Assembly (NCBI GenBank): GCA_003695555.1
Contig: RFIU01000005.1
Coordinates: 1 to 6,811, forward strand
Origin: Alphaproteobacteria bacterium
GTDB lineage: Bacteria > Pseudomonadota > Alphaproteobacteria > Sphingomonadales > Rhodothalassiaceae
Length of the DNA stretch: 6,811 nucleotides
Direction of reading: 5' to 3'
In this document: piece by piece, positions 1-6,774 of the stretch
Layout: every line of letters begins with the position of its first letter
How positions within the stretch are numbered: position 1 is the stretch's first letter
Translations under genes and position numbers: made by a program
The notes under the pieces: generated by a model
What the model saw: the letters and a program-made list of their open reading frames with translations, nothing else
Told to the model about the DNA's origin: nothing
Databases searched by the model: none

Positions 1-1607
1 ATCATCTGAAGATAGCGCCAGGAATTCGCGCTCGCCGCCTCGATCCTGCCCTCGTGCATCGCCTTCATCAGCCGCACCGTCGTACGCGAAAGCAGATTGG
101 CCGCCGCCTCCAGTGATCCGGCGGCCTCGCGCAGCATCTCGTCCTCACCGGCCCGCCGAACGGTATCGGCCATCTCCTCCATCAGGACCCGGAAGGCCGC
201 GCCATTGGCCATCGGCACCTTGCGGGTGAGCAGGTCGAGGCTTTGGATGCCGTTGGTGCCTTCGTGGATCGGGTTGAGGCGGTTGTCGCGATAGAGCCGC
301 TCGAGCGGGAAGTCGCGGGTGTAGCCATAGCCGCCGAGCACCTGAATCGCGAGCGCGTTGGCTTTCAGACCATAGTGTGACGGCCAGGCCTTGACGATCG
401 GGATCAGCAGTTCGAGCAGCAGGTGGTCGCGCCGTTCGGCCTCCTCGTCATCGCCCGCGGTCATTAGGTCGATGATGCGCGCAGCATCGAGGCAGAGCAG
501 CAGCGCGCCTTCGACATGGACCTTCTGCTCCATCAGCATCCGCCGGACGTCGGCGTGGCGGATGATCGGCACCGGCGGACTTTCGGGGTCCTTCTCGCCG
601 ATCGGGCGACCCTGAAGGCGTTCGCGCGCATAGGCGAGCGCATGGCGATAGCCCGCATAGCCGAGCACCGCCGCGCCAAGGCCGACGCCGATGCGCGCCT
701 CGTTCATCATATGAAACATGTAGGCGAGCCCGCGGTTCGGCTCGCCCACCAGCTCGCCGAGGCATTCGCCCTCGTCACCGAAGGCGAGCAGGCAGTTGGT
801 GGTGCCGCGATAGCCCATCTTGTGATTGAGGCCGGCAAGCTTCACGTCATTGCGTTCGCCCACCCGGCCGTCGTCGGCCACCCGGAACTTCGGCACGATG
901 AACAGCGAAATGCCCTTCACGCCGGCCGGCGCGCCCTCGATGCGGGCGAGCACCAGATGAACGATATTTTCGGCCAGTTCATGATCGCCGGCCGAAATCC
1001 ACATCTTATTACCCCGGATCCGGAACCGCCCTTCCTGTCCGTCGATCGGTTCGGCACGGGTGCGGATGTCGGCGAGCGAGGATCCCGCCTGCGGTTCACT
1101 GAGACACATGGTGCCGAAGAAGCGTCCTTCGCGCATCGGCGCCAGATAGCGGCGCTTGTGATCCTCGCTGCCGAAGGCGTCGAGCAGATTGGCGGCGGCG
1201 ATGGTCAGGAAGGGATAGGCGGTCAGCGACGGATTGGCGCCGGTGAACAGGGCCGCGGCTGCCTGAGAAACGGTAAGCGGCAGTCCCATGCCGCCCTTTT
1301 CTTCGGAAAGATGAGCGAGATGGAAGCCGGCCGCGAAATAGTCGTCGAGGGCCTCGCGCACGCCGGCGGGCAGCACGACGCTCCCATCTTCACCGATGCG
1401 CGGTTCATGCGCGTCCATCCGGGCGGCGAGAGGCGCGAAACGCTCGAGCGCGATGCGCTCGGCGGTATCCAGAACCGCCTCGAAGGTCGCCCTGCCGTGC
1501 TCGGCGAAGGGGCCGGTGCGGGTCAGCGCTTCGAGATCAAGGACCTCATAGAGCTGAAAGGCGAGATCGCGCCGTTGCACGATCTCGGCAAGCGGGGCTG
1601 CGGTCAT
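1..1607 (-). CDS. Long-form acyl-CoA dehydrogenase (FadE/DmdC type), C-terminus cut off by the window edge
   Basis: The frame from the ATG at 1607 is open for 535 codons to the left edge, so the C-terminal part is missing. By family knowledge this is a cytoplasmic FAD enzyme that introduces the alpha-beta double bond into an acyl-CoA and passes electrons to ETF. Visible in the sequence: an N-terminal extension typical of the long (about 590 residue) subgroup at roughly residues 1-40, the FAD/substrate signature MCLSEPQAGSS at 167-177, NKMWIS at 200-205, LGGYGYTRD at 424-432, and HEGTNGIQ at 448-455, where Glu449 aligns with the catalytic base of the medium- and short-chain enzymes. Roughly 55-65 residues should be missing, judged by family length. 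The start is supported by AAGGA seven bases upstream (1615-1619) and by a normal N-terminus beginning MTAAPLAEIVQRRDLAF. It is the third gene of the operon, 38 bases after the SDR gene. Family members are often named 3-methylmercaptopropionyl-CoA dehydrogenase (DmdC); nothing here proves that substrate, and a fatty or branched acyl-CoA is equally possible. Confidence 0.93.
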   Translation of the reverse strand, partial: MTAAPLAEIVQRRDLAFQLYEVLDLEALTRTGPFAEHGRATFEAVLDTAERIALERFAPLAARMDAHEPRIGEDGSVVLPAGVREALDDYFAAGFHLAHLSEEKGGMGLPLTVSQAAAALFTGANPSLTAYPFLTIAAANLLDAFGSEDHKRRYLAPMREGRFFGTMCLSEPQAGSSLADIRTRAEPIDGQEGRFRIRGNKMWISAGDHELAENIVHLVLARIEGAPAGVKGISLFIVPKFRVADDGRVGERNDVKLAGLNHKMGYRGTTNCLLAFGDEGECLGELVGEPNRGLAYMFHMMNEARIGVGLGAAVLGYAGYRHALAYARERLQGRPIGEKDPESPPVPIIRHADVRRMLMEQKVHVEGALLLCLDAARIIDLMTAGDDEEAERRDHLLLELLIPIVKAWPSHYGLKANALAIQVLGGYGYTRDFPLERLYRDNRLNPIHEGTNGIQSLDLLTRKVPMANGAAFRVLMEEMADTVRRAGEDEMLREAAGSLEAAANLLSRTTVRLMKAMHEGRIEAASANSWRYLQM

Positions 1608-1645
1608 GGCAGGGTCCTTGCGATCCGTGCGCACATCATCAGATA

Positions 1646-2437
1646 TCAGAAGACGTCGGCGATCGTCGCGCCGCCGTCCACCACGATCGTTTCGCCGGTC
1701 ATGAAGCGGCCTGCCGGGGCGGCGAGCATGACCGCCACTCCGGCGATGTCGATCGGCTCACCGATCCGACGCAGAGGCGTCAGCCGTTCGACATATTCGC
1801 GGGCCTTCGGATCCTCCCACAGGGCGCGCGCGAAGTCCGTCTTGACGAGCCCCGGCGCGATGGCATTGACTCGGATGCCCTTCGGCGACCATTCGACCGC
1901 CAGATTGCGTACGAGCTGCATGTCGGCGGCCTTCGAGATCGCATAGATGCCGAGATTGCGGCTGCCTTTCAGGCCGGCGATCGACGAGATGACGATGATC
2001 GCACCGTCGCCACGCTCGGCCATTTCCGGCAGCACCAGATGGGCGAGATTCATGTTCGCCCGGATATTGTTGTGCATGATCTTGTGAAAGGCCTCGTCGG
2101 AAACCTGGCTCATCGAGCCATAGACCGGATTCGAGGCCGCATTGCAGACCAGAATATCCACCCGCCCGAAGGCCCTGCGGGTTTCGGCCACCAGATGTTC
2201 CAGCTCGGCATTGTCCGAGATGTTGCAGGCCACCGCAATCGCTTCGCCGCCGGCATCCCGGATCTCTTCGGCGACCGCGGCACAGACCTCACCCTTGCGC
2301 GACGAGATCACCACCTTCGCCCCCTGGGCCGCCATCGCTTCGGCGGTCGCCCGCCCGATGCCGCGCGACGATCCGGTAATGATCGCCACCTTGTCCTTCA
2401 GTGAAAACAACGAACGATAGGCATCAAGTTCGGTCAT
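1646..2437 (-). CDS. SDR-family NAD(P)-dependent oxidoreductase (3-oxoacyl/3-hydroxyacyl dehydrogenase-like)
   Basis: A 263-residue classical short-chain dehydrogenase/reductase, the usual length for the family. Visible motifs: cofactor loop TGSSRGIG at residues 21-28, CNAAS at 98-102, structural Asn124, catalytic Ser152 in VISSIAG, YAISK with Tyr165 and Lys169, and NAIAPGLVKTD at 191-201. The ISSRK stretch after the second beta strand (44-48) places Arg47 where NADP(H)-preferring members carry a basic residue, so NADP(H) is my inference. The start at 2437 is chosen because MTELDAYRSLFSLKDKVAIIT is a normal SDR N-terminus and AGGAAACAGG lies just upstream (2441-2450). The frame stays open further upstream, but that part lies over the MaoC gene in another frame. 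It sits between the hydratase (53-base gap) and the acyl-CoA dehydrogenase (38-base gap). The context suggests it interconverts 3-hydroxyacyl-CoA and 3-oxoacyl-CoA; SDR substrate cannot be read from sequence alone. Confidence 0.94.
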   Translation of the reverse strand: MTELDAYRSLFSLKDKVAIITGSSRGIGRATAEAMAAQGAKVVISSRKGEVCAAVAEEIRDAGGEAIAVACNISDNAELEHLVAETRRAFGRVDILVCNAASNPVYGSMSQVSDEAFHKIMHNNIRANMNLAHLVLPEMAERGDGAIIVISSIAGLKGSRNLGIYAISKAADMQLVRNLAVEWSPKGIRVNAIAPGLVKTDFARALWEDPKAREYVERLTPLRRIGEPIDIAGVAVMLAAPAGRFMTGETIVVDGGATIADVF

Positions 2438-2440
2438 GGG

Positions 2441-2450
2441 CCTGTTTCCT
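2441..2450 (-). promoter_or_regulatory. Ribosome binding site of the SDR gene
   Basis: On the minus strand AGGAAACAGG precedes the ATG at 2437, with its AGGA core nine bases from the start. It decides for this start over longer in-frame readings that would run back into the hydratase gene. Confidence 0.75.
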
Positions 2451-2490
2451 GTTGGCTGGATAAGAAAAGGATTCGGTCGCCGTCCGCCGT

Positions 2491-2946
<456 letters not shown>

Positions 2947-2955
2947 GATGATCTT

Positions 2956-2963
2956 CTCTTCCT
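2956..2963 (-). promoter_or_regulatory. Ribosome binding site deciding the MaoC start
   Basis: On the minus strand AGGAAGAG lies nine bases before the ATG at 2946. It rules against the alternative TTG at 2970, which would place this purine run inside the coding sequence. Confidence 0.75.
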
Positions 2964-2965
2964 TT

Positions 2966-2975
2966 GACAATTGTC
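2966..2975. repeat. 10-bp perfect palindrome upstream of the hydratase gene
   Basis: GACAATTGTC is a perfect palindrome three bases upstream of the MaoC Shine-Dalgarno sequence, in the transcribed leader if the candidate promoter at 3078-3106 is right. Such a site could be an operator half or an mRNA element, but a single 10-bp palindrome is weak evidence and may be chance. The plus-strand TTGACA it overlaps (2964-2969) has no convincing -10 partner. Confidence 0.25.
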
Positions 2976-3077
2976 TGCCTCTCCCCCTCGATCAGAGTGG
3001 GAGCGGCGGCCAACTTTCGTTCATCGCTGCCTCTTCGGCTTGTGCCGCCGATGTGCTTTCCGGCACACTCGCGGCGC

Positions 3078-3106
3078 ATCATGGAGCGGGCGCTGTGCGC
3101 TGGCAA
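3078..3106 (-). promoter_or_regulatory. Candidate sigma-70-type promoter for the MaoC-SDR-ACAD operon
   Basis: On the minus strand TTGCCA (3101-3106) is followed after exactly 17 bases by CATGAT (3078-3083), matching five and four positions of the -35 and -10 consensus. Transcription would begin near 3071 and give a leader of about 125 bases before the ATG at 2946. This is the best match I can find by eye in the 234-base divergent region; I found no equally good plus-strand promoter for the DUF885 gene. Confidence 0.35.
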
Positions 3107-3160
3107 GGCTGCGAACGTCTCTCCTTCAGGAAAAGGGAGGCAGCACCCGCGCGGGCCGAC

Positions 3161-3168
3161 AGGAAAGG
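3161..3168 (+). promoter_or_regulatory. Ribosome binding site of the DUF885 lipoprotein gene
   Basis: AGGAAAGG lies 12 bases before the ATG at 3181, slightly far. The frame is open for 70 codons further upstream, so this site, together with the lipoprotein signal peptide that starts at this ATG, fixes the start. Confidence 0.55.
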
Positions 3169-3180
3169 GCAGATCGGGAA

Positions 3181-5058
3181 ATGGCAATCAAGGGACGGAT
3201 TCTGTTGATCGCAGCGCTGACGGCGGGACTTGCGGCCTGCGGTTCGGAGCAGGACGTCGGCTCCTCGGGCGATGGCGGCGCCGGCGGACAGGCGACGGCC
3301 GCAAAGAAACCGGTCGAAGCCACCGCGCGCAGCGAGGATGCGCGCCTTGCCGCCTTCTTCCAGCGCGCCTTCGAGGCGCGGCTTGCCCGCTCGCCGATGG
3401 GGCAGAGCTATCTTGGCATCAAGACGGACTATGACAAGTGGGACGATCTCAGCGATGCGCACGCCGATGGCGATATCGCTCTCGTCAAGGGCCAGCTCGC
3501 CGAGCTGCGTGGCCGGTTCGATCCGGACCAGCTCTCGCCGCGCATGCGCCTGTCGCGCCGCCTGTTCATCGCGCTGGCCGAACGCGAAATCGCCAACGCG
3601 CGCTGGCGCCATCATTCCTATCCCGTCAATCAGATGTTCGGCTGGCAGCAGCAGATCCCGAGCTTCCTGATCAACATCCATCGGGTCGCCGATCGCTCCG
3701 ATCTTGAAGCCTATATCGCCCGTCTGAAGGGCGTGTCGGCTCTCATCGATCAGCTGATCGAACAGCTTCGCATTCGCGAGCAGATGGGGGTTCTGCCGCC
3801 GCGCTTCGTCTATCCCATCGTCCTGCGATCGGCCCGCAATGTGGTGCGCGGTGCGCCCTTCGAGGATGGCGACACGGACTCGGCGCTGTGGGCGGATTTC
3901 CTCAAGAAGCTGGCTTCTCTCGACCTGCCGGCCGGTGAGCGCGAACAGCTCTTGGCGGCCGCGCGCGAGGCACTCGTCACGCATGTCGGACCGGCCTATG
4001 CGAAGCTGATCGCGGTGCTGGAAGAAGAGGAGAAGATGGCCGACGATCGTGATGGCGTGTGGAAGCTGCCGGACGGTGCCGCCTATTATGACAGCCGCCT
4101 GCGCCAGTACACGACGACCAAACTGACCGCCGATCAGATCCATCAGATCGGCCTTCAGCATGTGGCGCGGATCCATGATGAGATGCGCGCGATCATGAAG
4201 AAGGTCGGCTTCAAGGGCTCGCTTGCCGACTTCTTCCGCTTCATGCGCGAGGATCCCCGCTTCTATTATCCGGATACAGACGAGGGACGCGCTGCCTATC
4301 TCAAGCGCGCCAATGAGATCATCGCGGCGATGAAGGCGCGCCTGCCGGAGGCCTTCGGCCTGCTGCCGAAGGCGGATCTGGTGGTCAAGCGGGTCGAACC
4401 CTTCCGCGAGCGTGCCGCTGGCAAGGCCTTCTATCAGCAGCCCGCCCTCGACGGCTCGCGGCCCGGCACCTACTATGTCAATCTCTACCGGATGGCAGAC
4501 ATGCCGACCTATCAGATGGAAGCGCTCGCCTATCACGAGGGCGTGCCGGGCCATCACATGCAGATCGCGATCGCGCAGGAGCTCGAAGGCGTGCCTATGT
4601 TCCAGCGGCTGGCGCGTTTTACCGCCTATACCGAAGGCTGGGGGCTCTATGCCGAATATCTGCCCAAGGAAATGGGCTTCTATCAGGATCCCTATTCGGA
4701 CTTCGGGCGCCTGGCGATGGAGCTGTGGCGTGCCGTGCGTCTCGTCGTCGATACCGGCATCCATGCGAAGAAATGGACGCGCGAGCAGGCGATCCGCTAC
4801 CACCTCGAGAATACGCCCAATCCGAAAGGTGACATCGAGAAGGCGGTCGAACGCTATATCATCATGCCCGGGCAGGCGACCGCCTACATGATCGGCAAGG
4901 AGAAGATCCTGGCGTTGCGCGAGAAGGCGCGCGCAGCGCTCGGGCCGCGTTTCGATCTTGCCGCCTATCACGACACCGTGCTGAAGAACGGGCCGCTGCC
5001 GCTCGACATTCTCGAAGAACAGGTGGATGCCTGGGTCGCCGAACGCCGGGCGCAATGA
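3181..5058 (+). CDS. DUF885 family lipoprotein, putative zinc metallopeptidase
   Basis: A 625-residue protein of the DUF885 family, about normal length. The N-terminus is a lipoprotein signal peptide: positively charged start (Lys4, Arg6), hydrophobic stretch at about 7-18, and lipobox LAAC with Cys20. Gly and Ser follow the cysteine rather than Asp, so outer-membrane sorting is inferred. A Gly/Ala-rich linker at about 24-40 precedes the globular domain. The family core is clear: MADMPTYQMEALAYHEGVPG leading into HH, with the HExxPGHH zinc-site motif at residues 452-459 (His452, Glu453, His458, His459). Next come TAYTEGWGLYAEY with Glu485, the probable further metal ligand, and MPGQATAYMIGKEKI at 562-576. 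DUF885 structures are metallopeptidase-like as I recall, but the physiological substrate is not established. Hydrolysis of peptides in the periplasm or at the cell surface is an inference. It is transcribed divergently from the acyl-CoA operon and appears to be monocistronic. Confidence 0.92.
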   Translation: MAIKGRILLIAALTAGLAACGSEQDVGSSGDGGAGGQATAAKKPVEATARSEDARLAAFFQRAFEARLARSPMGQSYLGIKTDYDKWDDLSDAHADGDIALVKGQLAELRGRFDPDQLSPRMRLSRRLFIALAEREIANARWRHHSYPVNQMFGWQQQIPSFLINIHRVADRSDLEAYIARLKGVSALIDQLIEQLRIREQMGVLPPRFVYPIVLRSARNVVRGAPFEDGDTDSALWADFLKKLASLDLPAGEREQLLAAAREALVTHVGPAYAKLIAVLEEEEKMADDRDGVWKLPDGAAYYDSRLRQYTTTKLTADQIHQIGLQHVARIHDEMRAIMKKVGFKGSLADFFRFMREDPRFYYPDTDEGRAAYLKRANEIIAAMKARLPEAFGLLPKADLVVKRVEPFRERAAGKAFYQQPALDGSRPGTYYVNLYRMADMPTYQMEALAYHEGVPGHHMQIAIAQELEGVPMFQRLARFTAYTEGWGLYAEYLPKEMGFYQDPYSDFGRLAMELWRAVRLVVDTGIHAKKWTREQAIRYHLENTPNPKGDIEKAVERYIIMPGQATAYMIGKEKILALREKARAALGPRFDLAAYHDTVLKNGPLPLDILEEQVDAWVAERRAQ

Positions 5059-5059
5059 G

Positions 5060-5071
5060 CGCCGATCGGCG
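5060..5071. repeat. 12-bp palindrome right after the DUF885 stop codon
   Basis: CGCCGATCGGCG is perfectly palindromic and begins one base after the TGA at 5056-5058. It could fold into a 4-bp stem with a GATC loop. There is no following T-run, so I do not call it a rho-independent terminator; it may be chance in GC-rich DNA. Confidence 0.2.
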
Positions 5072-5113
5072 GGGACTGTCGCATGCCTGTCATCTTACTG
5101 TCCGATCCTCTCA

Positions 5114-5125
5114 TCATCATGATGA
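5114..5125. repeat. 12-bp palindrome upstream of the small ORF
   Basis: TCATCATGATGA is a perfect palindrome 26 bases before the candidate ATG at 5152. It is nested between CCTGTC (5086-5091) and GACAGG (5134-5139), which are inverted complements and could form an outer stem. It could be an operator or a leader structure for the small gene, or chance. Confidence 0.25.
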
Positions 5126-5151
5126 AGGAAACAGACAGGGCAGGAAGAGAC

Positions 5152-5361
5152 ATGATCGACGAAATGGATCGGGAGGGACTGGCTCGGGTGGCACAATCCC
5201 TGATGGCGTGGGAGCCGGGCGAGGAACAAGCGGCGGCACGTCGGGTCGGCGAATGTCTGGGGGCCTATTATCTTCCCTTTCACCCCCGCATCGGCGAAGA
5301 CGGCCGTGCGTGTCGTCCCTCGCCGTCAGGGTTTCGCGGGATACGGGCGCCGGTCCGATAA
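5152..5361 (+). CDS. Possible small hypothetical protein, 69 residues
   Basis: I do not recognise this protein. The evidence is a well-placed Shine-Dalgarno sequence, AGGAAGAG at 5142-5149 directly before the ATG at 5152 (the same sequence that precedes the MaoC gene), an acceptable G/C preference at third codon positions, and the absence of any competing gene here. The frame is also open upstream to ATGs at 5083 and 5119, but neither has a ribosome binding site. The product has an acidic, probably helical N-terminal half (MIDEMDREGLARVAQSLMAW onward), two cysteines (Cys36 and Cys55), and an arginine- and proline-rich tail with no hydrophobic segment or signal peptide. It lies 93 bases after the DUF885 gene on the same strand and ends 16 bases from the end of the convergent DUF4170 gene. 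It may instead be a chance ORF in the downstream region. Confidence 0.45.
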   Translation: MIDEMDREGLARVAQSLMAWEPGEEQAAARRVGECLGAYYLPFHPRIGEDGRACRPSPSGFRGIRAPVR

Positions 5362-5377
5362 TTCTGCGCCTTTGCGC

Positions 5378-5629
5378 TCACTCGGGCTCGTGCGGTTCCA
5401 TCAATCGGTGCAGATGGACGATGACATAGCGCATCAGGGCGTCATCGACATGCGCATGACTGGCGGCTCGCCAGGCTTTGAGCGCCTCGGCATAGTTCGG
5501 ATAGATGCCGACGATGTCGAGCTTGGAGAGATCCTCGAACTCGAGTCCCTGCGGGTCCTTGACCCGGCCGCCGAAGACGAGATGCAAGAGCGGCTTGTGC
5601 GGAACTTCCGGTTGGTGTTTTTCGGCCAT
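5378..5629 (-). CDS. DUF4170 domain-containing small protein
   Basis: An 83-residue soluble protein that I recognise as the DUF4170 family, short proteins of Alphaproteobacteria with no defined function. The conserved core is visible: LLHLVFGGRVKDP at residues 14-26, FEDLSKLDIVGIYPNYAEAL at 31-50, and MRYVIVHLHRLMEP at 66-79. Two conserved hydrophobic stretches flanking a YPNYAEALKAW helix suggest a small alpha/beta fold; there is no signal peptide or membrane segment. The ATG at 5629 follows a purine-rich run with AAAGGGAAG immediately upstream. It has its own candidate promoter at 5717-5744 and is probably transcribed alone, although read-through from the epimerase gene 140 bases upstream is possible. 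Its 3' end faces the small plus-strand ORF with a 16-base gap. Confidence 0.88.
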   Translation of the reverse strand: MAEKHQPEVPHKPLLHLVFGGRVKDPQGLEFEDLSKLDIVGIYPNYAEALKAWRAASHAHVDDALMRYVIVHLHRLMEPHEPE

Positions 5630-5716
5630 CTTCCCTTTCTTTCTCTTCTATCGGATCGCTTCACGACCGACCCGTGTCGTCCCGTGCTGGCGGGCGGGCT
5701 GACCAGCGGGGCGCTA

Positions 5717-5744
5717 GCGATAGCGATTCGCACCGGCTTGTCAA
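5717..5744 (-). promoter_or_regulatory. Candidate promoter of the DUF4170 gene
   Basis: On the minus strand a perfect TTGACA (5739-5744) is followed after 16 bases by TATCGC (5717-5722), giving a strong -35 and a partial -10 box. Transcription would begin near 5710, leaving a leader of about 80 bases. The -10 region overlaps a small inverted repeat, CGCTA (5712-5716) with TAGCG (5721-5725), which could be a regulator site or chance. Confidence 0.45.
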
Positions 5745-5769
5745 TGGTGTTGCGGCCCGAACGGTTTGT

Positions 5770-6774
5770 TCATCCCCACAGGGCCGGCGTCGGCAGTGAC
5801 AGGCGGCCGTCGACGTCCGCCAGCGAGGGCGCATCGTCCTCGGCCACCAGAAAGGGACCGTCGAGGTCGCACCAATCGGCGAGCGGCGCTACCAGCAGCG
5901 CAGGGGCGAGTGCCAGACTGCCCGCGACCATCGAGCCAAGCATGACGGCGAAGCCGCGACGCCGGGCCTCGATGGACAGAATCAGCGCCGCACTGAGACC
6001 GCCCGCCTTTTCAAGCTTGATATTGATCGCGCCGTAGCGCCGCGCAAGGGATTCCCACCCGATCTCGTCCGCCGTGCCGAGGAAGCTTTCGTCGGCGCAT
6101 AGCAGGCGACGGTCCTGCTCGTCGAGGGACTCGAGAGCCGCATCCCGGCCGGCTGCCAGCGGCTGTTCGACCAGCAGCACACCCACGTCCCGGGCGGCCC
6201 GCATGAGCTCCGTCAGATCGCCCGCCCGCCAGCCCTCATTGGCATCGACGATGAGCCGTGCGTCGGGGCGTGCCCTGCGCACCGCCATCATTCGCGCGCG
6301 ATCATCATCCGCCGATCCCGCCCCGAGCTTGAGCTTGAGCAGGTGATGGCCTTCGGCGCGTTCGGCGGCGCGGGCCATCTGCTCGGGCGCATCCAGACTG
6401 ATGGTAAAGGCGGTTTCGACGGGGGTGCTCGCCATCGGCAGTTCGAGCAGCTTGCCGATCCTTCGGCCGGCCAGCTTCGCCCGCCAGTCCCACAGCGCCG
6501 CATCGAGCGCGGCTCTGGCAGCGCGATGTTCTACCCGCTTGAGCAGCCCGCCATGGCAGAACGTCGAGGCCAGGGCACCGTCGGCGAGCGGAGCGAGCGC
6601 GGCAAGCGCCGTTTCCGGCGTCTCGCCATAACGCGGATAGGGGACGGCGGCGCCGCGACCTTCCGCCCCGTTTGCGCGCACCCGGACGTGGATTTCGCAG
6701 GCCTCGCGCTTGATGCCGCGGGCAATCCGGAACGGCGCGCGCAGCCGACGGCGGACCAGCCGGGCGGAAAGCAT
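5770..6774 (-). CDS. Enolase-superfamily dipeptide epimerase / N-acetyl-D-Glu racemase (DgcA)-like enzyme
   Basis: A 334-residue enzyme of the muconate-lactonizing subgroup of the enolase superfamily, close to the L-Ala-D/L-Glu epimerases (YcjG, YkfB) and the related DgcA group. These cytoplasmic Mg-dependent enzymes invert the alpha carbon of a glutamyl-type residue by two-lysine acid/base chemistry. All expected residues are visible: KLKLG with Lys147 and catalytic Lys149, metal ligands Asp177 (VDANEGW), Glu203 (VEQPL) and Asp228 (CADES), and the opposing Lys253 in NIKLEKAGG. The TAFTISLD stretch at 121-128 and the MLGSMVAGS loop at 278-286 also fit. The DLD at 303-305 in WCDLDGP matches the DxD motif that binds the substrate amino group in dipeptide epimerases. 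Recycling of murein peptides or D-glutamate catabolism are the two likely roles. The start at 6774 gives a normal N-terminus (MLSARLVRRRLRAPFRIARG) but has no clear Shine-Dalgarno sequence, and the frame remains open to the window edge, so an upstream start or coupling to a preceding gene is possible. Confidence 0.88.
   Translation of the reverse strand: MLSARLVRRRLRAPFRIARGIKREACEIHVRVRANGAEGRGAAVPYPRYGETPETALAALAPLADGALASTFCHGGLLKRVEHRAARAALDAALWDWRAKLAGRRIGKLLELPMASTPVETAFTISLDAPEQMARAAERAEGHHLLKLKLGAGSADDDRARMMAVRRARPDARLIVDANEGWRAGDLTELMRAARDVGVLLVEQPLAAGRDAALESLDEQDRRLLCADESFLGTADEIGWESLARRYGAINIKLEKAGGLSAALILSIEARRRGFAVMLGSMVAGSLALAPALLVAPLADWCDLDGPFLVAEDDAPSLADVDGRLSLPTPALWG

Noticed and set aside
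516..1946. A 476-codon open frame on the plus strand across the acyl-CoA dehydrogenase gene
   Set aside because: It is exactly codon-aligned antisense to the dehydrogenase. In this frame a stop needs a sense TTA, CTA or TCA codon, which the high-GC gene avoids. The translation has no recognisable domain and the opposite strand has full enzyme motifs.
2964..2992. Plus-strand TTGACA as a promoter for the DUF885 gene
   Set aside because: No acceptable -10 box lies 16-18 bases downstream (the 17-base position reads CTCGAT), and the hexamer is part of the GACAATTGTC palindrome and the leader of the divergent gene.
2971..3180. A 70-residue N-terminal extension of the DUF885 protein
   Set aside because: It would bury the lipoprotein signal peptide inside the protein; the lipobox at Cys20 counted from 3181 requires the later start.
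3079..5055. A 658-codon open frame on the minus strand across the DUF885 gene
   Set aside because: It is the codon-aligned antisense of a well-supported lipoprotein gene. It has only a TTG start and a His/Arg/Ile-rich composition typical of antisense translations, and it is open because the sense strand lacks TTA, CTA and TCA codons.
5060..5071. Rho-independent terminator after the DUF885 gene
   Set aside because: The possible stem is only four base pairs and there is no T-run after it.
5306..6037. A 243-codon plus-strand frame across the DUF4170 gene and the end of the epimerase gene
   Set aside because: It crosses two recognised genes on the other strand, and its translation is Ser/Arg/Pro-rich with no domain.
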